Source: Tritrichomonas musculus (lineage: Eukaryota > Parabasalia > Tritrichomonadida > Tritrichomonadidae). From it: DNA of 64,000 nucleotides. Shown here one piece after another: positions 43,194 to 54,158 of this stretch. Under the pieces are notes generated by a model. The model did no database searches, had not been told where the DNA came from, and was given only the letters and a program-made list of their open reading frames with translations. The stretch is from assembly GCA_039105265.1 (NCBI GenBank), contig JAPFFF010000017.1, forward strand, positions 62,001 to 126,000, given 5' to 3'. A program made the position numbers and the translations under genes. Every line of letters begins with the position of its first letter. Position 1 is the first letter of the stretch.

Positions 43194-43356
43194 CTTTTTT
43201 TTAATTTAAAATTTTAGCTGAAAGTTTAATCAGCAAAATAAGAATGTTCTTAGAATTTTTTTTTTTATTTGAAATTGGAAAACTTTAAACATAAAAAAAT
43301 TATTAGAAATGAAAAAGAAATTTTCACATTTACATTACAAATTTTCCGTTTTTTAA

Positions 43357-43707
43357 TCACAAATAAAATTTAACGCCTTTTTTCCATCTTATATTATCAA
43401 CATTTGAAGTGTTTACTTCATGCTCCAGCGGTTTTTTACCAGTGTCAACTATTTCAACTGTTGTACAGTTTGCTCCCCATGAATTTAATGGCTTTCCCGA
43501 TTTCAAACCATCAATAATTTCTTGAATCTTGTCCTTTGGTCCTTGAAGAGAAATATCTACTCGATGTCGATCATTTTTATTGTTTGTTGCTCCAGCCGTA
43601 ATATTTCGCGAAATTGCTGCCCTCATAATTGTTTGCCGAAACATAACGTTTTGCACCCTTCCTTTTACCATTAAGTAAGTAACTTCATCTTCTGGTGTAT
43701 CAGTCAT
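43357..43707 (-). CDS. Acylphosphatase
   Basis: 116 residues. VKGRVQNVMFRQTIMRAA is the acylphosphatase signature (V-x-G-R-V-Q-G-V-x-F-R) with the catalytic Arg; the usual Gly after Gln is Asn here. The second catalytic residue, Asn, is expected in the segment AGATNNKNDRHRVDI. The enzyme hydrolyses acyl phosphates such as 1,3-bisphosphoglycerate in the cytosol. The protein is about 18 residues longer than the typical 98, mostly from an insertion at about 43-52 and a longer C-terminus. Confidence 0.85.
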   Translation of the reverse strand: MTDTPEDEVTYLMVKGRVQNVMFRQTIMRAAISRNITAGATNNKNDRHRVDISLQGPKDKIQEIIDGLKSGKPLNSWGANCTTVEIVDTGKKPLEHEVNTSNVDNIRWKKGVKFYL

Positions 43708-43909
43708 TATGATTCAAAAAATTTTTGTATCACATTTTCAATTCTAACCGATGTCCAATCATTCAAAACATCCATAATCAATCACATAATATTAAAAATA
43801 GGATTTTACCATTTTAATGCTTTGTTTAAATGGAAATCAGGAGAAAAAAATGTATAACTGTTTTTTATTCAATTTTATAAAAACTCTTTGATAAGTCATA
43901 AACAAAACA

Positions 43910-44173
43910 ATGACCAACAAGCAATCATATAAAGAAAAGCTTGACATGCTCGAGAAATCAAACAGATTTCCACAAGCAGGGGCACTCAAAAAAATGCTCG
44001 AAGAAGATAATCAGAAGCTTTTTAAATTTATTGATGATGGAAACGATCTAAAAAATGTACCGATGAACAACATTGGAGGTGATGAGCAAAATATTGACAG
44101 TAATGAACATTTTCAGCAAGTTTCAAATGATGGACCAGAAACTCTCGCATCAAATGATTACCAACCATTGTAA
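43910..44173 (+). CDS. Small charged protein, unknown
   Basis: 87 residues. The first 45 are a probable amphipathic helix (KEKLDMLEKSNRFPQAGALK); the rest is acidic and disordered, ending DYQPL. It lies between acylphosphatase (divergent) and polyubiquitin, starts at a clear ATG and has coding-like codon use. No family recognised. Confidence 0.55.
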   Translation: MTNKQSYKEKLDMLEKSNRFPQAGALKKMLEEDNQKLFKFIDDGNDLKNVPMNNIGGDEQNIDSNEHFQQVSNDGPETLASNDYQPL

Positions 44174-44532
44174 CAATTCAAAAATTTAAACAAAATAATT
44201 TTATTTATATATGTATATATATAAATTAGCGATATTGTATGTAGCATTTAGAAGTTATATCAGATTATATTTTTAGGAAATAAAAAAACAAACGCTTCTT
44301 AAAGATCATTTTGATTTTTAGATTTAATTAATGATTAACTTTAAAATCATTGATATCTATTTTACACATCAAGATATTGTAAATTGCTTTTAACGTTTTT
44401 TTGTCAAAGAATCAAAAAGTTATCTGATTAAAATTTCCGATTTTATATCAAAAATTGAATAGTTATAGTGACCAATTATTCTGAAAAAACAGTTTATTAT
44501 GCAAAAATTTTAGTCTCACTTCACTTTTAAAG
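44174..44532 (+). promoter_or_regulatory. Polyubiquitin promoter region with initiator-like TCACTTCAC
   Basis: AT-rich spacer. TCACTTCACTTTTA at 44516-44529 lies immediately before the ATG and partly fits the trichomonad initiator (TCA-Y-T-W-Y-T), implying a short leader. Confidence 0.4.
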
Positions 44533-45450
44533 ATGCAAATCTTCGTTAAAACACTTACAGGCAAGCACATCACCCTTGAAGTTGAACCAACTGATAGAAT
44601 CGAAGATGTCAAGGCTAAAATCCAAGATAAGGAAGGTATCCCACCAGACCAACAACGTCTTATCTTCGCAGGTAAGCAACTTGAAGATGGCAACACCCTT
44701 CAAGACTATTCCATTCAAAAGGATTCAACACTCCACTTAGTTCTTCGTTTAAGAGGTGGTATGCAAATCTTTGTCAAGACCCTCACAGGTAAGCACATCA
44801 CCCTTGAAGTTGAACCAACAGACCGTATCGAGGATGTCAAGGCTAAAATCCAAGATAAGGAAGGTATCCCACCAGATCAACAACGTTTAATTTTCGCTGG
44901 AAAACAACTTGAAGATGGCAACACTCTTCAAGACTATTCCATTCAAAAGGATTCAACACTCCACTTGGTTCTTCGTTTGAGAGGTGGTATGCAAATCTTT
45001 GTCAAAACCCTCACAGGCAAGCACATCACTCTTGAAGTTGAACCAACTGATAGAATCGAAGATGTCAAGGCTAAAATCCAAGATAAGGAAGGTATCCCAC
45101 CAGACCAACAACGTCTTATCTTCGCAGGTAAGCAACTTGAAGATGGCAACACCCTTCAAGATTACTCCATTCAAAAGGACTCAACACTCCACTTGGTTTT
45201 GAGACTTCGTGGTGGTATGCAAATCTTTGTCAAAACCCTCACAGGCAAGCACATCACCCTTGAAGTTGAACCAACTGATAGAATCGAAGATGTCAAGGCT
45301 AAAATCCAAGATAAGGAAGGTATCCCACCAGACCAACAACGTCTTATCTTCGCAGGTAAGCAACTTGAAGATGGCAACACCCTTCAAGACTATTCCATTC
45401 AAAAGGATTCAACACTCCACTTAGTTCTTCGTTTGAGAGGTGGTTTTTAA
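44533..45450 (+). CDS. Polyubiquitin, four repeats plus C-terminal Phe
   Basis: Four head-to-tail 76-residue ubiquitin units with identical protein sequence, then one extra Phe before the stop, as in polyubiquitin precursors that are cut by deubiquitinases. All seven lysines and the LRLRGG tail are kept. Compared with human ubiquitin each unit has eight changes: T12H, S19T, T22R, N25D, R54N, S57Q, N60S and E64D. This divergent set is expected of a parabasalid. DNA of the units differs at synonymous sites; units 1, 3 and 4 are closer to each other than to unit 2. Confidence 0.97.
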   Translation: MQIFVKTLTGKHITLEVEPTDRIEDVKAKIQDKEGIPPDQQRLIFAGKQLEDGNTLQDYSIQKDSTLHLVLRLRGGMQIFVKTLTGKHITLEVEPTDRIEDVKAKIQDKEGIPPDQQRLIFAGKQLEDGNTLQDYSIQKDSTLHLVLRLRGGMQIFVKTLTGKHITLEVEPTDRIEDVKAKIQDKEGIPPDQQRLIFAGKQLEDGNTLQDYSIQKDSTLHLVLRLRGGMQIFVKTLTGKHITLEVEPTDRIEDVKAKIQDKEGIPPDQQRLIFAGKQLEDGNTLQDYSIQKDSTLHLVLRLRGGF

Positions 45451-45948
45451 ATTAATTTATTATCTAAAGGGATAATTTAATACAATTTTTATGGATTTTT
45501 ATAATTTATAGCATCTTCAAACATTGGCGCCAACATTGTAACGTATTTTATTAATTTGAAAGCCGTTCTCAATTTCCTTTTAATTTTCTAAATTTTTTTT
45601 TCTTTTTGAATAGATTTTTCAATTATTATTTATTTACATCATTCAAATCAAAACTATAAAAAATTTAACTTATTTTTAAATTTGTACATTGTATACAGAA
45701 AAATCATATCAAACTTGCTAAACCATTATTATTAAATTTGATATTTTGTAAAGTATTGAAAACAATTGGTTAATAAAACATTATGTATTTTTGCTAACCA
45801 TATTCTTTTTTTCAGATGAAAACGTTGATTTCATTGAAAAAAAATGCGGATATTATAAAAAAAAAAAACAACAGGATCAAGTGAATATATTGAATTTTAG
45901 TGAGCATCATAACTAACAAAAGAGTATATTGATATAACCCCCCCCCCC

Positions 45949-46010
<62 letters not shown>

Positions 46011-46146
46011 GCTTTTTTAATTTTTGAATAGTTTATTTATTGAAAAAGTTCGAGAACAAACTATTCCCTTAATTACAATTGTAATAAATTTTTATAAAAA
46101 ATTCGTTAGTAATATTATTGAATAGGTTTTAAATTTTAACTTGATA
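45451..46146. other. Intergenic with C12-A57 homopolymer tract
   Basis: AT-rich spacer. From 45938 there are 12 C followed by 57 A (to 46006). A run of this kind may be replication slippage, a retroposed tail or an assembly artefact. No gene seen. Confidence 0.6.
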
Positions 46147-48813
46147 ATGCAGAGCTTCCCTTCGTCCTCAAAGTACGATGGGAGAGCCGCATTTAATCGA
46201 CCAAACAATATACAAACTAATAAAAAAGAAGTTATACACACTTATGCGCCGAAATATGCTCAATTGCAATCTACCCATAATCTTATTGACCAGTCTTTCA
46301 GCAATGGCTCTTCTCAAATAAACAATACTTCTTTACCTTCAAACGATGATATTGAATATGAGCAAAGTCATCAACAATCACATTACAAGCAGATAGAAAA
46401 CCTAGATGGGAATGATTTTCACAACCAGCTTTCTGTTAATAATAAAATCAAAGGTCCAAAACGACGTGCGAACAGTGCTACTTCATATGCAAATTCCTAC
46501 AATAAAAATAGCAATCAAAACGAAGATGGTCCAAACCACCAAATGCAAATGGATGACAATAACGATAGTTCAGATCAAAGAGTATTAATTGAAAAGCATA
46601 CCATTAAACAAAAAAAGATCAAAAAGGAAGGCGAAATTGATAAATCCTCTCCTTCTGATCCAAATAATATTTATGCAGCACTTCCAGAACAATTAGCAAA
46701 AGCACAAGAAAAGAAAAAAGAGGAGCCAAAAACTCTTTCTCCTTCAAAGTCATTTGATTATGATCATTTAAACAACAGGGAATTATATAATAATGGACCA
46801 AACATGGAAAAATTTTTCACCCGTTTATCAAAAAAATCAAGAAAAGATGCTGTTTTACAAAGATCAATTTTAGCTAGATATTCGCAAAATCAAGTTGAAT
46901 ATGTTGGAATTAATAAAGAAAGAAAAAAGTCCCTTTTATCAGAGAAACTCTCTAAAGCAGCGCAATACAATACCGATTCATTTTCATCGAATGAAAAAAG
47001 TAATAATGACATTTCAAATGCAAAAATTCAAAATGAAGATACTTACGAATTTGAATTTGATTCAGCAGGATCAGCATCTTTAAATTCTTCTCGAGATACC
47101 CAACAAAGCCAAGAAAATACAATAAAAAGCAAGCAAATTCCATTCAAAAAGGAAGATAAATTTAGTCATCTTAATTGCAGATTGACATCTTTGATCAACT
47201 ACAATGACTTGGCCAAAGCTCAACCCAAATATACAAAAAAAGTTAAAGATTTAAATAAATCTAATAAATTGATCAAAAAAGAAGAAGAATCCAATGATTC
47301 AGAACCAACCGTTATTCCTCCTCGTCTATTTTTTACAAGAACTCCACTTTTCGATGATCCAGAAAATCCTAAACAAAGAGAAGCCCAAAGAATAATTACA
47401 AGCCAAACGCTACCAAGGCCAATACCAAAAGAACAAGTATCGTCTTCTCGGACCTACCATAATGATTCCATAATGAAAAATGATTACCAAAATAAAAATA
47501 AAATTATGAATGATTTTACTCCTCATACTCTTTTCAATAAACAAAACTTGGGACCTACTCCTCAATCCAAAGCAAAAATTTTAGGATCTTATTCAATTCC
47601 TAGTTCTCCACATCAAAGGCGAGCAATTTCAAATCTTTCAATCGTATCTCCGCCAATTATTTGTTCAACTCCACATTCTCAAATCAGTGGAAGGAAAAAT
47701 CGACCAAGCTCTTTATCATCCAAACATAGCAAAGAAAACAACGACCTTTTTAATAAAAAATTAAGCAAGCCCCCAATAATTCCGAATTCAAAATTAAACT
47801 CTACATCAAAATCAACCGCTTCTACTTATAGTGATATCTCAAATATTATTGATGACAATAATGATTCAACAAATAGTTCAAATAGCAATATTAATGTACC
47901 AATAGTTACTGGTTCATCAGATCAATCTAATCAGCCAAATAACAATACCAATAGAATACCTCCAATCCCAATGGCAAGACCCAGAAAAAAAATTCCAAAT
48001 TCACAATTTTCAAGGAATTCATTAAAACCAATATCAAGCAAAAGTAAAGATGATGATCCATTATTTGGAAACGAATTTGACCCATCTGTTAATGATGAAA
48101 ATCTCCTTGCTAAGCCAAGAGTTCGAGTTTCAAGAAGGCATTCATCTATACATCGCAGTTTGATTATTGGCGAAAACGCAAATATGATACCAGATTTAAT
48201 AAAACTACAACATCTAAGCGATAATACATCTCCACCAACTTCAAACTCGTCTGCACTTTCGACAAATAGATCACAAAACGTTTCGGCTCCTGGAGTATTC
48301 AAAATAAACCCAATTTTACCTAAGAAAAAGCAGCCAAAAGAAGAAAAAGTTGAAGAAATAGAAGAAATTGATAAAAATAAGCCTATTGACTCAATATCAT
48401 TTCAAATGGCAGCACTTGAGAAATTTAAAAAAGAAAAGAAAAGGAAAAATCTTGAAAAAAAAGGTATTTATTATTTTAAGAAAGAAAAGAAACAAAATAA
48501 AGAGGATGAAAACAATCAATCAAATAAAGAAGGTCAATTAAATGGTGAAAATGAAAATAATCAAAATAACGAGTCAATTGAAGAAGATGAAGGCCAAAAT
48601 AATAACGATGAAAATAAAGAAAATCAGAATGATGAAGACAATGAAGAACATAGTGAAATTCCCAGAAAAGCAAGCATATTAATTTCAAATGAATTCGAAA
48701 ACGAAGATAAAACTTCAACTAATGACATTGATGAAAATGAAGATGTAGATTTTGATGATAATGAAAATGAAGATGAAGAAATCAAAGAATTAAGTGAATC
48801 CTCAGATAAATAA
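46147..48813 (+). CDS. 888-residue disordered Asn/Ser/Lys/Glu-rich protein, unknown
   Basis: The open frame begins two codons earlier at a TTG; the first ATG is at 46147 (MQSFPSSSKYDG). Mostly low complexity. A basic segment lies near 225-270 (RLSKKSRKDAVLQRSILARY). Ser-Pro motifs fill 400-600 (SSPHQRRAISNLS, RTPLF). The last 100 residues are an acidic Asn/Glu/Asp run (DENEDVDFDDNENEDEE). No folded domain recognised. The many S/T-P motifs suggest regulation by proline-directed kinases, which is inference from composition. Confidence 0.75.
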   Translation: MQSFPSSSKYDGRAAFNRPNNIQTNKKEVIHTYAPKYAQLQSTHNLIDQSFSNGSSQINNTSLPSNDDIEYEQSHQQSHYKQIENLDGNDFHNQLSVNNKIKGPKRRANSATSYANSYNKNSNQNEDGPNHQMQMDDNNDSSDQRVLIEKHTIKQKKIKKEGEIDKSSPSDPNNIYAALPEQLAKAQEKKKEEPKTLSPSKSFDYDHLNNRELYNNGPNMEKFFTRLSKKSRKDAVLQRSILARYSQNQVEYVGINKERKKSLLSEKLSKAAQYNTDSFSSNEKSNNDISNAKIQNEDTYEFEFDSAGSASLNSSRDTQQSQENTIKSKQIPFKKEDKFSHLNCRLTSLINYNDLAKAQPKYTKKVKDLNKSNKLIKKEEESNDSEPTVIPPRLFFTRTPLFDDPENPKQREAQRIITSQTLPRPIPKEQVSSSRTYHNDSIMKNDYQNKNKIMNDFTPHTLFNKQNLGPTPQSKAKILGSYSIPSSPHQRRAISNLSIVSPPIICSTPHSQISGRKNRPSSLSSKHSKENNDLFNKKLSKPPIIPNSKLNSTSKSTASTYSDISNIIDDNNDSTNSSNSNINVPIVTGSSDQSNQPNNNTNRIPPIPMARPRKKIPNSQFSRNSLKPISSKSKDDDPLFGNEFDPSVNDENLLAKPRVRVSRRHSSIHRSLIIGENANMIPDLIKLQHLSDNTSPPTSNSSALSTNRSQNVSAPGVFKINPILPKKKQPKEEKVEEIEEIDKNKPIDSISFQMAALEKFKKEKKRKNLEKKGIYYFKKEKKQNKEDENNQSNKEGQLNGENENNQNNESIEEDEGQNNNDENKENQNDEDNEEHSEIPRKASILISNEFENEDKTSTNDIDENEDVDFDDNENEDEEIKELSESSDK

Positions 48814-49412
48814 TTTAACAAAGATATTTTTTTTTTCAGGAAATGAGATTTCATTGATGAAAATAATAGAGACATTTACATGAAGAATTCTAACTTATTT
48901 ATAGATAATGCTTTTTTACGCACAGATAATGTTTGTTTTATATTATTATAATATTTTGATGATTTTTATATTATTTGCTTTTTATCATCAAATTTGAATT
49001 ATGATTCAACATATAGTTCAAATTTTTTATTCATTTATGTTTATTAAATAGATGTATCTTATGTAACTAATTTTATTATTTAACTATCATTGTGTCTTAT
49101 TAAATTATTATATGAGTTAAACTTCAAGAGTAATGACACTTAATATAAACTTTATTTGCTTATTAATGAGCTTTTTTATAATTTGATCAGTTTAATTCAC
49201 AATCTAAAACAATTTATTAATATCATTAATATCAATATTTTGTTCCAACTTCCAAATGTATTATTAAAACAATGCCAGATAATTTATAATTATCAAAGGA
49301 GAGAGAAGTATTTATGTTTTCTTAAAGCTACACAAAAAGTGAAAGAATTTTAACTAAATTGAAAACCCGCCATTTTGAAAATCCTAAAATTTTCACCAAT
49401 CAAAAAAGATTG
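48814..49412. other. Intergenic, no gene seen
   Basis: AT-rich spacer between two plus-strand genes. A frame at 49156-49353 is a chance ORF. Confidence 0.45.
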
Positions 49413-52400
49413 ATGAGCAAATATTCACCATCCAGATTTTCTCAAACAAGCGATATTCAACAAAGCCTCGAAAAAACTTTAAAATTACTCAGCGAAAGTG
49501 AAAGAGAAAAAAATAATTTAAAAATCGAATTATTATCTTTAAAAAGAGAATTAAACGATGCTCAAAACCAACAAATCCCTTATTCATTTGATAGTTATGA
49601 TGATACAAATCGCATATTAGAAAATCAACAATACCCAATATTATCTTCATCAAGTTCAAATTATTTAGAGTCATTAATTAAATCTGAAATCGGCTCTTTT
49701 TATTTATTTGTACAAAATTGTTATCATAAATGTTCAGCAAACGATTCAATTGGTGATTATACCAAGGAGAAATTTAAAACAATATCAAATAAACTTCAGA
49801 ACATTAATGAAAGTCATGATTCTATTAATTTAATACTACCATCATTTGTTAACGAAGTTCAAAATTTTTCTCGCCTTTGTTTTGATTCAATGATTGAAAA
49901 CAATCCATCTCATGAAGACGTTGCACAGAAAATACATGGTTCAGAATTACTTCGAATTAAAACACAAAACCAATTATTTTCATTACAAAAAAAGTTTAAC
50001 GAAGAAAGCGAAAAAGTACACAATCTTTTAGATCAAATTGAAAATGAGCACCAACAAATTAGTAATTTCACCTCTCAATTTTCGATACTATCTCCAATTA
50101 AAGAAGATTCAAAATTTGTTGAACGACAAATAAAACTCATTCAATCAGAGATTAATCAAAGAGATCTCAAAATTCGGCAGAGCAACGAAAAGGTCAATCA
50201 ATTTTCATTAATTTTAACCAATTTTATATCAAAAGACAAAACATCAAATTATCAATCAAATGAGCCGACATATTTCAAGCGTTACTTAGATGAATTCAAG
50301 ACCAATTCAAACATTAACGATTCCCTAATCAAAACCGTTCTTAGTTTACTCTCTCTTTCATCCAATCAGAAAGGCCAAATAACAACAGAAATTTCAAAGC
50401 TATTGAAAGAGAATTCAATAGTTCAAAAAGTTCAATGTGAGAATCTTGATTTGAAATCGAAGAATGAATCATTGGAGATCTATGCTGTTGAGATGGCCGA
50501 TAAAAACCGCCAAACCTCAGAAAATTTCAATTCAATTTCAAATCAGATTCAAAAATTGAAAATGAGGATTGTTGACTTAGAAACGAAGAACGATCAATTA
50601 GAGACTGAAAATTCACAGCTGACGATGAACCTATCGTCCATGGCTAAGCAAGCGGAAGTCCTTGACCAGCAGAAGAGCCAGACCGATTCAAACTATACCA
50701 ATATTTCCTATGAATTATTGAATGCCAACGACCAAATAAAAAATTTGAAAGAGACCATTGAAAAATTGAATGATACTATTGAAAAAGTGACCGCCCGAAA
50801 TAAACAGCTGTCAACTCAAATTGAAACCGCTAATTCACAGACAAACCAGGCAACTTTGAAAAGTTCGAAGTTGGCGCAAGACAACCAAAACTTGGCCGAA
50901 AAAATCGATGATTTGTCGAAAAACAACAAAAACTTGTCGCTTGAAATTTCAATGAAAAGAGAGAATGTCGAGCAATTGACCAAAACCCTCCAAATGGCCA
51001 ATTCACAAGTCCTCGAATTGAAGGAGAAGCAAGCGTCACTCATCCAAGAGAACGAGAAGCTGAAGGATGCCCAAATCAGCCTCGATAAAGCTCTGAAATT
51101 GAATCAGAATTATTTGAATAGGATCGACCAATTAACCATTGAAATTGATAACTTAAAATCAATTGAGCAAGAATTGGCCTTCAAAAACGAGCAGTTCAAA
51201 CAAACACAAACTTCTCTTGACGACCTGTTGAACGTTTATCAAAACGAGAAGGAAAAGAGAATCCAACTGAAGTCCCAACTCTCTGAATTTTTGAATATAA
51301 AGGAGCAATTCAAACAAATTCAGAAGGAGAACATAGAATTGATTGAAAAAGTTTCAAAATTCAATGAATTGAATAGAAAATATAAAGATCTGTCAATCAT
51401 TGAAAAGAAAGAAAAAGCAGAGCTGGCAAGGCTGCAAACGGTCGTCTCAGAAAATCTGGCTTTTTCAGATAAATGTCTCAATTTGACAAACGAGCTTGAA
51501 TCTGTCAAAAAGTCGCACTCACAATTGGAATTTGAGTACGAAAAGGTCAAATCAGAGCTGCAGACGCTCAAGCAAGGATTCGATGTTTTGACGAGCCAGA
51601 AGGAACTTTTGGAACAACGTCATAACCGCTCGTCAACCGAAAATAAAGTCCTTTCTGAAGACCTCGACCGTTCTAAAAATTTGCTGAACACTTCAAATTT
51701 GCGGTTAAGTGAAGTGTCAAATTTGAAGAGCCAACTGGAAGAAGAGAGGCTGAAGTTGAAGTCTCAAATCGAGTCGTTGGAGAGAATCAAGAATCAGCTT
51801 CAAAGTGAGAACAACGAGCTCCATCAAAAAGTGAGAGAAATGAACGAACTTAGTCAATCTAAAGCTGAGCTAGAAACCGCCATTTCCTCTCAAAATTACC
51901 AGATACAAGATCTGTCTGACAGGCTGAACTCTTCTGAAAAATCCAAAGAGGAGATAACCGCCTCTTATCAAAATAAAAGTAACGAATTGAAAGCATTGAA
52001 AATTGAATTGGATTCAAAAATTTCTGAGCATCAAGCAATTCAATCATCATTGAAATCCCAGCTTCAGACAAAAGAGCTCATCATTGCCACCCAGAACTCT
52101 CAAATTGACGAATTGAAAGGAACAGTTCAAAAAGTGACCGATCAAGTGTCACTTTTTAAGACACAGAACGATGAAATGAGCTCTCAAATTTTGAATCAAT
52201 CAATGCTTCTCAAAACGCAAGAAAACAAGCTCAACGAGCAAACTTCAAAAATTAATAATTTGTCAAACGAAGTTAGTCAATTATCTGACAAAAACGTTAG
52301 ACTGAATCAATTGAATAAGTCCCTCTCAATTCAAATTGACAACCAGTCACAAACGATAGAAGAAAACGAGAACGAAATCACTGAATTAAAAAAGGCGAAT

Positions 52401-53021
52401 TCAGATCTATCGTCTTCTCTTGATCGTTCTTCACTCAAAATTTCTGAGCTACAATCCGACCAAATAACGCAATCTCAGCTTGAGAAGGATCTGGACAATT
52501 TACAACAGAAATTTAACGAAAGTGAAAGACAAAATTATAGGCTTCTTAAAACAATTAATAAAATGAAGGCAAATACAGAATTAATTATGAATAAAAATAA
52601 TTCCCTCCTTCAAAAAGTGGACCAATTAACAAACGACCAAAAACAAATTCAATTTGAAATTCAACAAAAAGAAAAAACCGTTACAAAATTAAAGAAATTG
52701 GTTCAATCCCAAAATGACTCAATTGAAGAAGTTGAAAGGCAGAAGGATGATTTGTCTCAAAGCTTGGCTAAATTAGATAACGAAACTATTCAGGATTTAT
52801 TAAAGAAAATCGAAAGAGGCTTGGCGACATTCCCAATTGAAAGAGATACGGCGAAAAAAGATAGTTCTATTATTTCAAAACTAAAAGGGATTAATGGTAT
52901 GATTAGTAAGGTTAGAGCTTTGTATGATGATCTCGAAATTAGTCTCGAAAGATTATCTTCTTTAACATCAACTCAACATGAAACAATTGTGAAGATGTCA
53001 AAAGGAAGAACTAATGCATAA
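49413..53021 (+). CDS. 1202-residue long coiled-coil protein
   Basis: The upstream open frame starts at TTG; the first ATG is 49413 (MSKYSPSRFSQTSDIQQ). Beyond about residue 25 nearly the whole protein is heptad-repeat coiled coil rich in Leu, Lys, Glu, Gln, Ser and Asn, with only a short break around 60-170. No head domain or nucleotide-binding motif is present, so it is not an SMC or myosin protein. Golgin-, centrosome- or striated-fibre-type scaffolds look like this. A cytoskeletal or Golgi scaffold is likely, but the specific identity is not recognisable. Codon use in the central third has more G and C than its ends. Confidence 0.8.
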   Translation: MSKYSPSRFSQTSDIQQSLEKTLKLLSESEREKNNLKIELLSLKRELNDAQNQQIPYSFDSYDDTNRILENQQYPILSSSSSNYLESLIKSEIGSFYLFVQNCYHKCSANDSIGDYTKEKFKTISNKLQNINESHDSINLILPSFVNEVQNFSRLCFDSMIENNPSHEDVAQKIHGSELLRIKTQNQLFSLQKKFNEESEKVHNLLDQIENEHQQISNFTSQFSILSPIKEDSKFVERQIKLIQSEINQRDLKIRQSNEKVNQFSLILTNFISKDKTSNYQSNEPTYFKRYLDEFKTNSNINDSLIKTVLSLLSLSSNQKGQITTEISKLLKENSIVQKVQCENLDLKSKNESLEIYAVEMADKNRQTSENFNSISNQIQKLKMRIVDLETKNDQLETENSQLTMNLSSMAKQAEVLDQQKSQTDSNYTNISYELLNANDQIKNLKETIEKLNDTIEKVTARNKQLSTQIETANSQTNQATLKSSKLAQDNQNLAEKIDDLSKNNKNLSLEISMKRENVEQLTKTLQMANSQVLELKEKQASLIQENEKLKDAQISLDKALKLNQNYLNRIDQLTIEIDNLKSIEQELAFKNEQFKQTQTSLDDLLNVYQNEKEKRIQLKSQLSEFLNIKEQFKQIQKENIELIEKVSKFNELNRKYKDLSIIEKKEKAELARLQTVVSENLAFSDKCLNLTNELESVKKSHSQLEFEYEKVKSELQTLKQGFDVLTSQKELLEQRHNRSSTENKVLSEDLDRSKNLLNTSNLRLSEVSNLKSQLEEERLKLKSQIESLERIKNQLQSENNELHQKVREMNELSQSKAELETAISSQNYQIQDLSDRLNSSEKSKEEITASYQNKSNELKALKIELDSKISEHQAIQSSLKSQLQTKELIIATQNSQIDELKGTVQKVTDQVSLFKTQNDEMSSQILNQSMLLKTQENKLNEQTSKINNLSNEVSQLSDKNVRLNQLNKSLSIQIDNQSQTIEENENEITELKKANSDLSSSLDRSSLKISELQSDQITQSQLEKDLDNLQQKFNESERQNYRLLKTINKMKANTELIMNKNNSLLQKVDQLTNDQKQIQFEIQQKEKTVTKLKKLVQSQNDSIEEVERQKDDLSQSLAKLDNETIQDLLKKIERGLATFPIERDTAKKDSSIISKLKGINGMISKVRALYDDLEISLERLSSLTSTQHETIVKMSKGRTNA

Positions 53022-53267
53022 TATAGTATTATTAAGTTATATTTTAAATAAGTGTTTGATTTATTTAATATAGTTCCATTTTTTCTTTTTTTTTTTTTTT
53101 TTTTTTAATGATTCCAAATTGTTATAAAAAGAACTTGTGACTTTTATATATATTGTTTCCACAAAGAAAGATGAAAAAATAAAGGAAAATTGAAAAAAAA
53201 AATACTATAATATATTTATTTATTCGAACAAAGATAACATAAATCGAATACATCTCATTGAGATTTT
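53022..53267. other. Convergent intergenic gap with poly-T
   Basis: The two flanking genes end toward each other. A T-run of about 18 nt lies at 53089-53106. No RNA gene seen. Confidence 0.5.
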
Positions 53268-54035
53268 TCAAATTGGATTGGCAGCATAGTTTCTTTTCAT
53301 TGATTTTGAAAAAGTTCTGCTGTTTTCTAATTGAGGAATCCCTTTTTTACCATATACATTTGTCGTTTTTGGAACAGGAATACCTTTCTCTTGTAAGGTT
53401 GACTCAAAAAAGTTCATAAATCTCTTAAACATTAAAAACCTATCATCATTTGGAAACTGCTTTGCCCATTGATTTAGATAATCAGTTCTTACTTCTAGAA
53501 GTGCCTTATCTCTTTTAATTAATAAATCATTCATTTTATTATTTAATTGCTTTGTATTTTTTCGGTTTTCAAATTGAATTTGACTTTGAGTTTCTTTCAA
53601 TTCATTTTCATGGGCTAATAGCATTTTTTTATATTGATCACCCAACATTTTTCTTTGATTATTCAACCTCCTTTGAATGATTTCTTCTCCACTTTCAATT
53701 GACATTCTTGAATACTTTTTGTAGTTCATATTATCATCTGCCTTTTTAAACCCATTTGCTTTGTTTAAAAGTTCATTTTGCTCTGGAACTTCTAGATAAG
53801 CAGCTTCTATCATTTTTTGTTTATATTGAGATAAGAAAGATTCAACTTCTTCATCATGCCTCATTTGAATGTTTTTGATAATATTTTCAGGAGATTCATT
53901 TGGAGAACTTTGAGATTTACAAGAATTTTCTAAATCGGAAATCAAAAAATCAAAATCTGAAATTATATTCATTAATTTGTTCATCGCATCTTCATCAAGC
54001 CCTTTCAAAAAATCAGATTTTTTGATGCTTGACAT
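53268..54035 (-). CDS. 255-residue coiled-coil protein, unknown
   Basis: An open frame continues upstream to an ATG at 54215, but those first residues are the antisense of the tRNA-Pro gene and the spacer, so the start is most likely the ATG at 54035 (MSSIKKSDFLKG); 54071 is an alternative. The protein is acidic at the N-terminus, then coiled coil from about 105 to 215 (RRLNNQRKMLGDQYKKMLLA). It ends with a basic Gly/Tyr/Lys tail (YGKKGIPQL). No family recognised. Confidence 0.7.
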   Translation of the reverse strand: MSSIKKSDFLKGLDEDAMNKLMNIISDFDFLISDLENSCKSQSSPNESPENIIKNIQMRHDEEVESFLSQYKQKMIEAAYLEVPEQNELLNKANGFKKADDNMNYKKYSRMSIESGEEIIQRRLNNQRKMLGDQYKKMLLAHENELKETQSQIQFENRKNTKQLNNKMNDLLIKRDKALLEVRTDYLNQWAKQFPNDDRFLMFKRFMNFFESTLQEKGIPVPKTTNVYGKKGIPQLENSRTFSKSMKRNYAANPI

Positions 54036-54158
54036 AGGTACTCTTTCATTGCATAATCGATTGGATTTCATATATTTTCCTAAACGTACATTAAAATTTT
54101 TTAAATAAGCTGTGAAAAGTATTGAAAAAGTAAAACACACTTTTAAAAAAATTGTTAA

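Noticed and set aside
44463-45424. ORFs on other frames of polyubiquitin
   Set aside because: They repeat with the ubiquitin units and are shadows.
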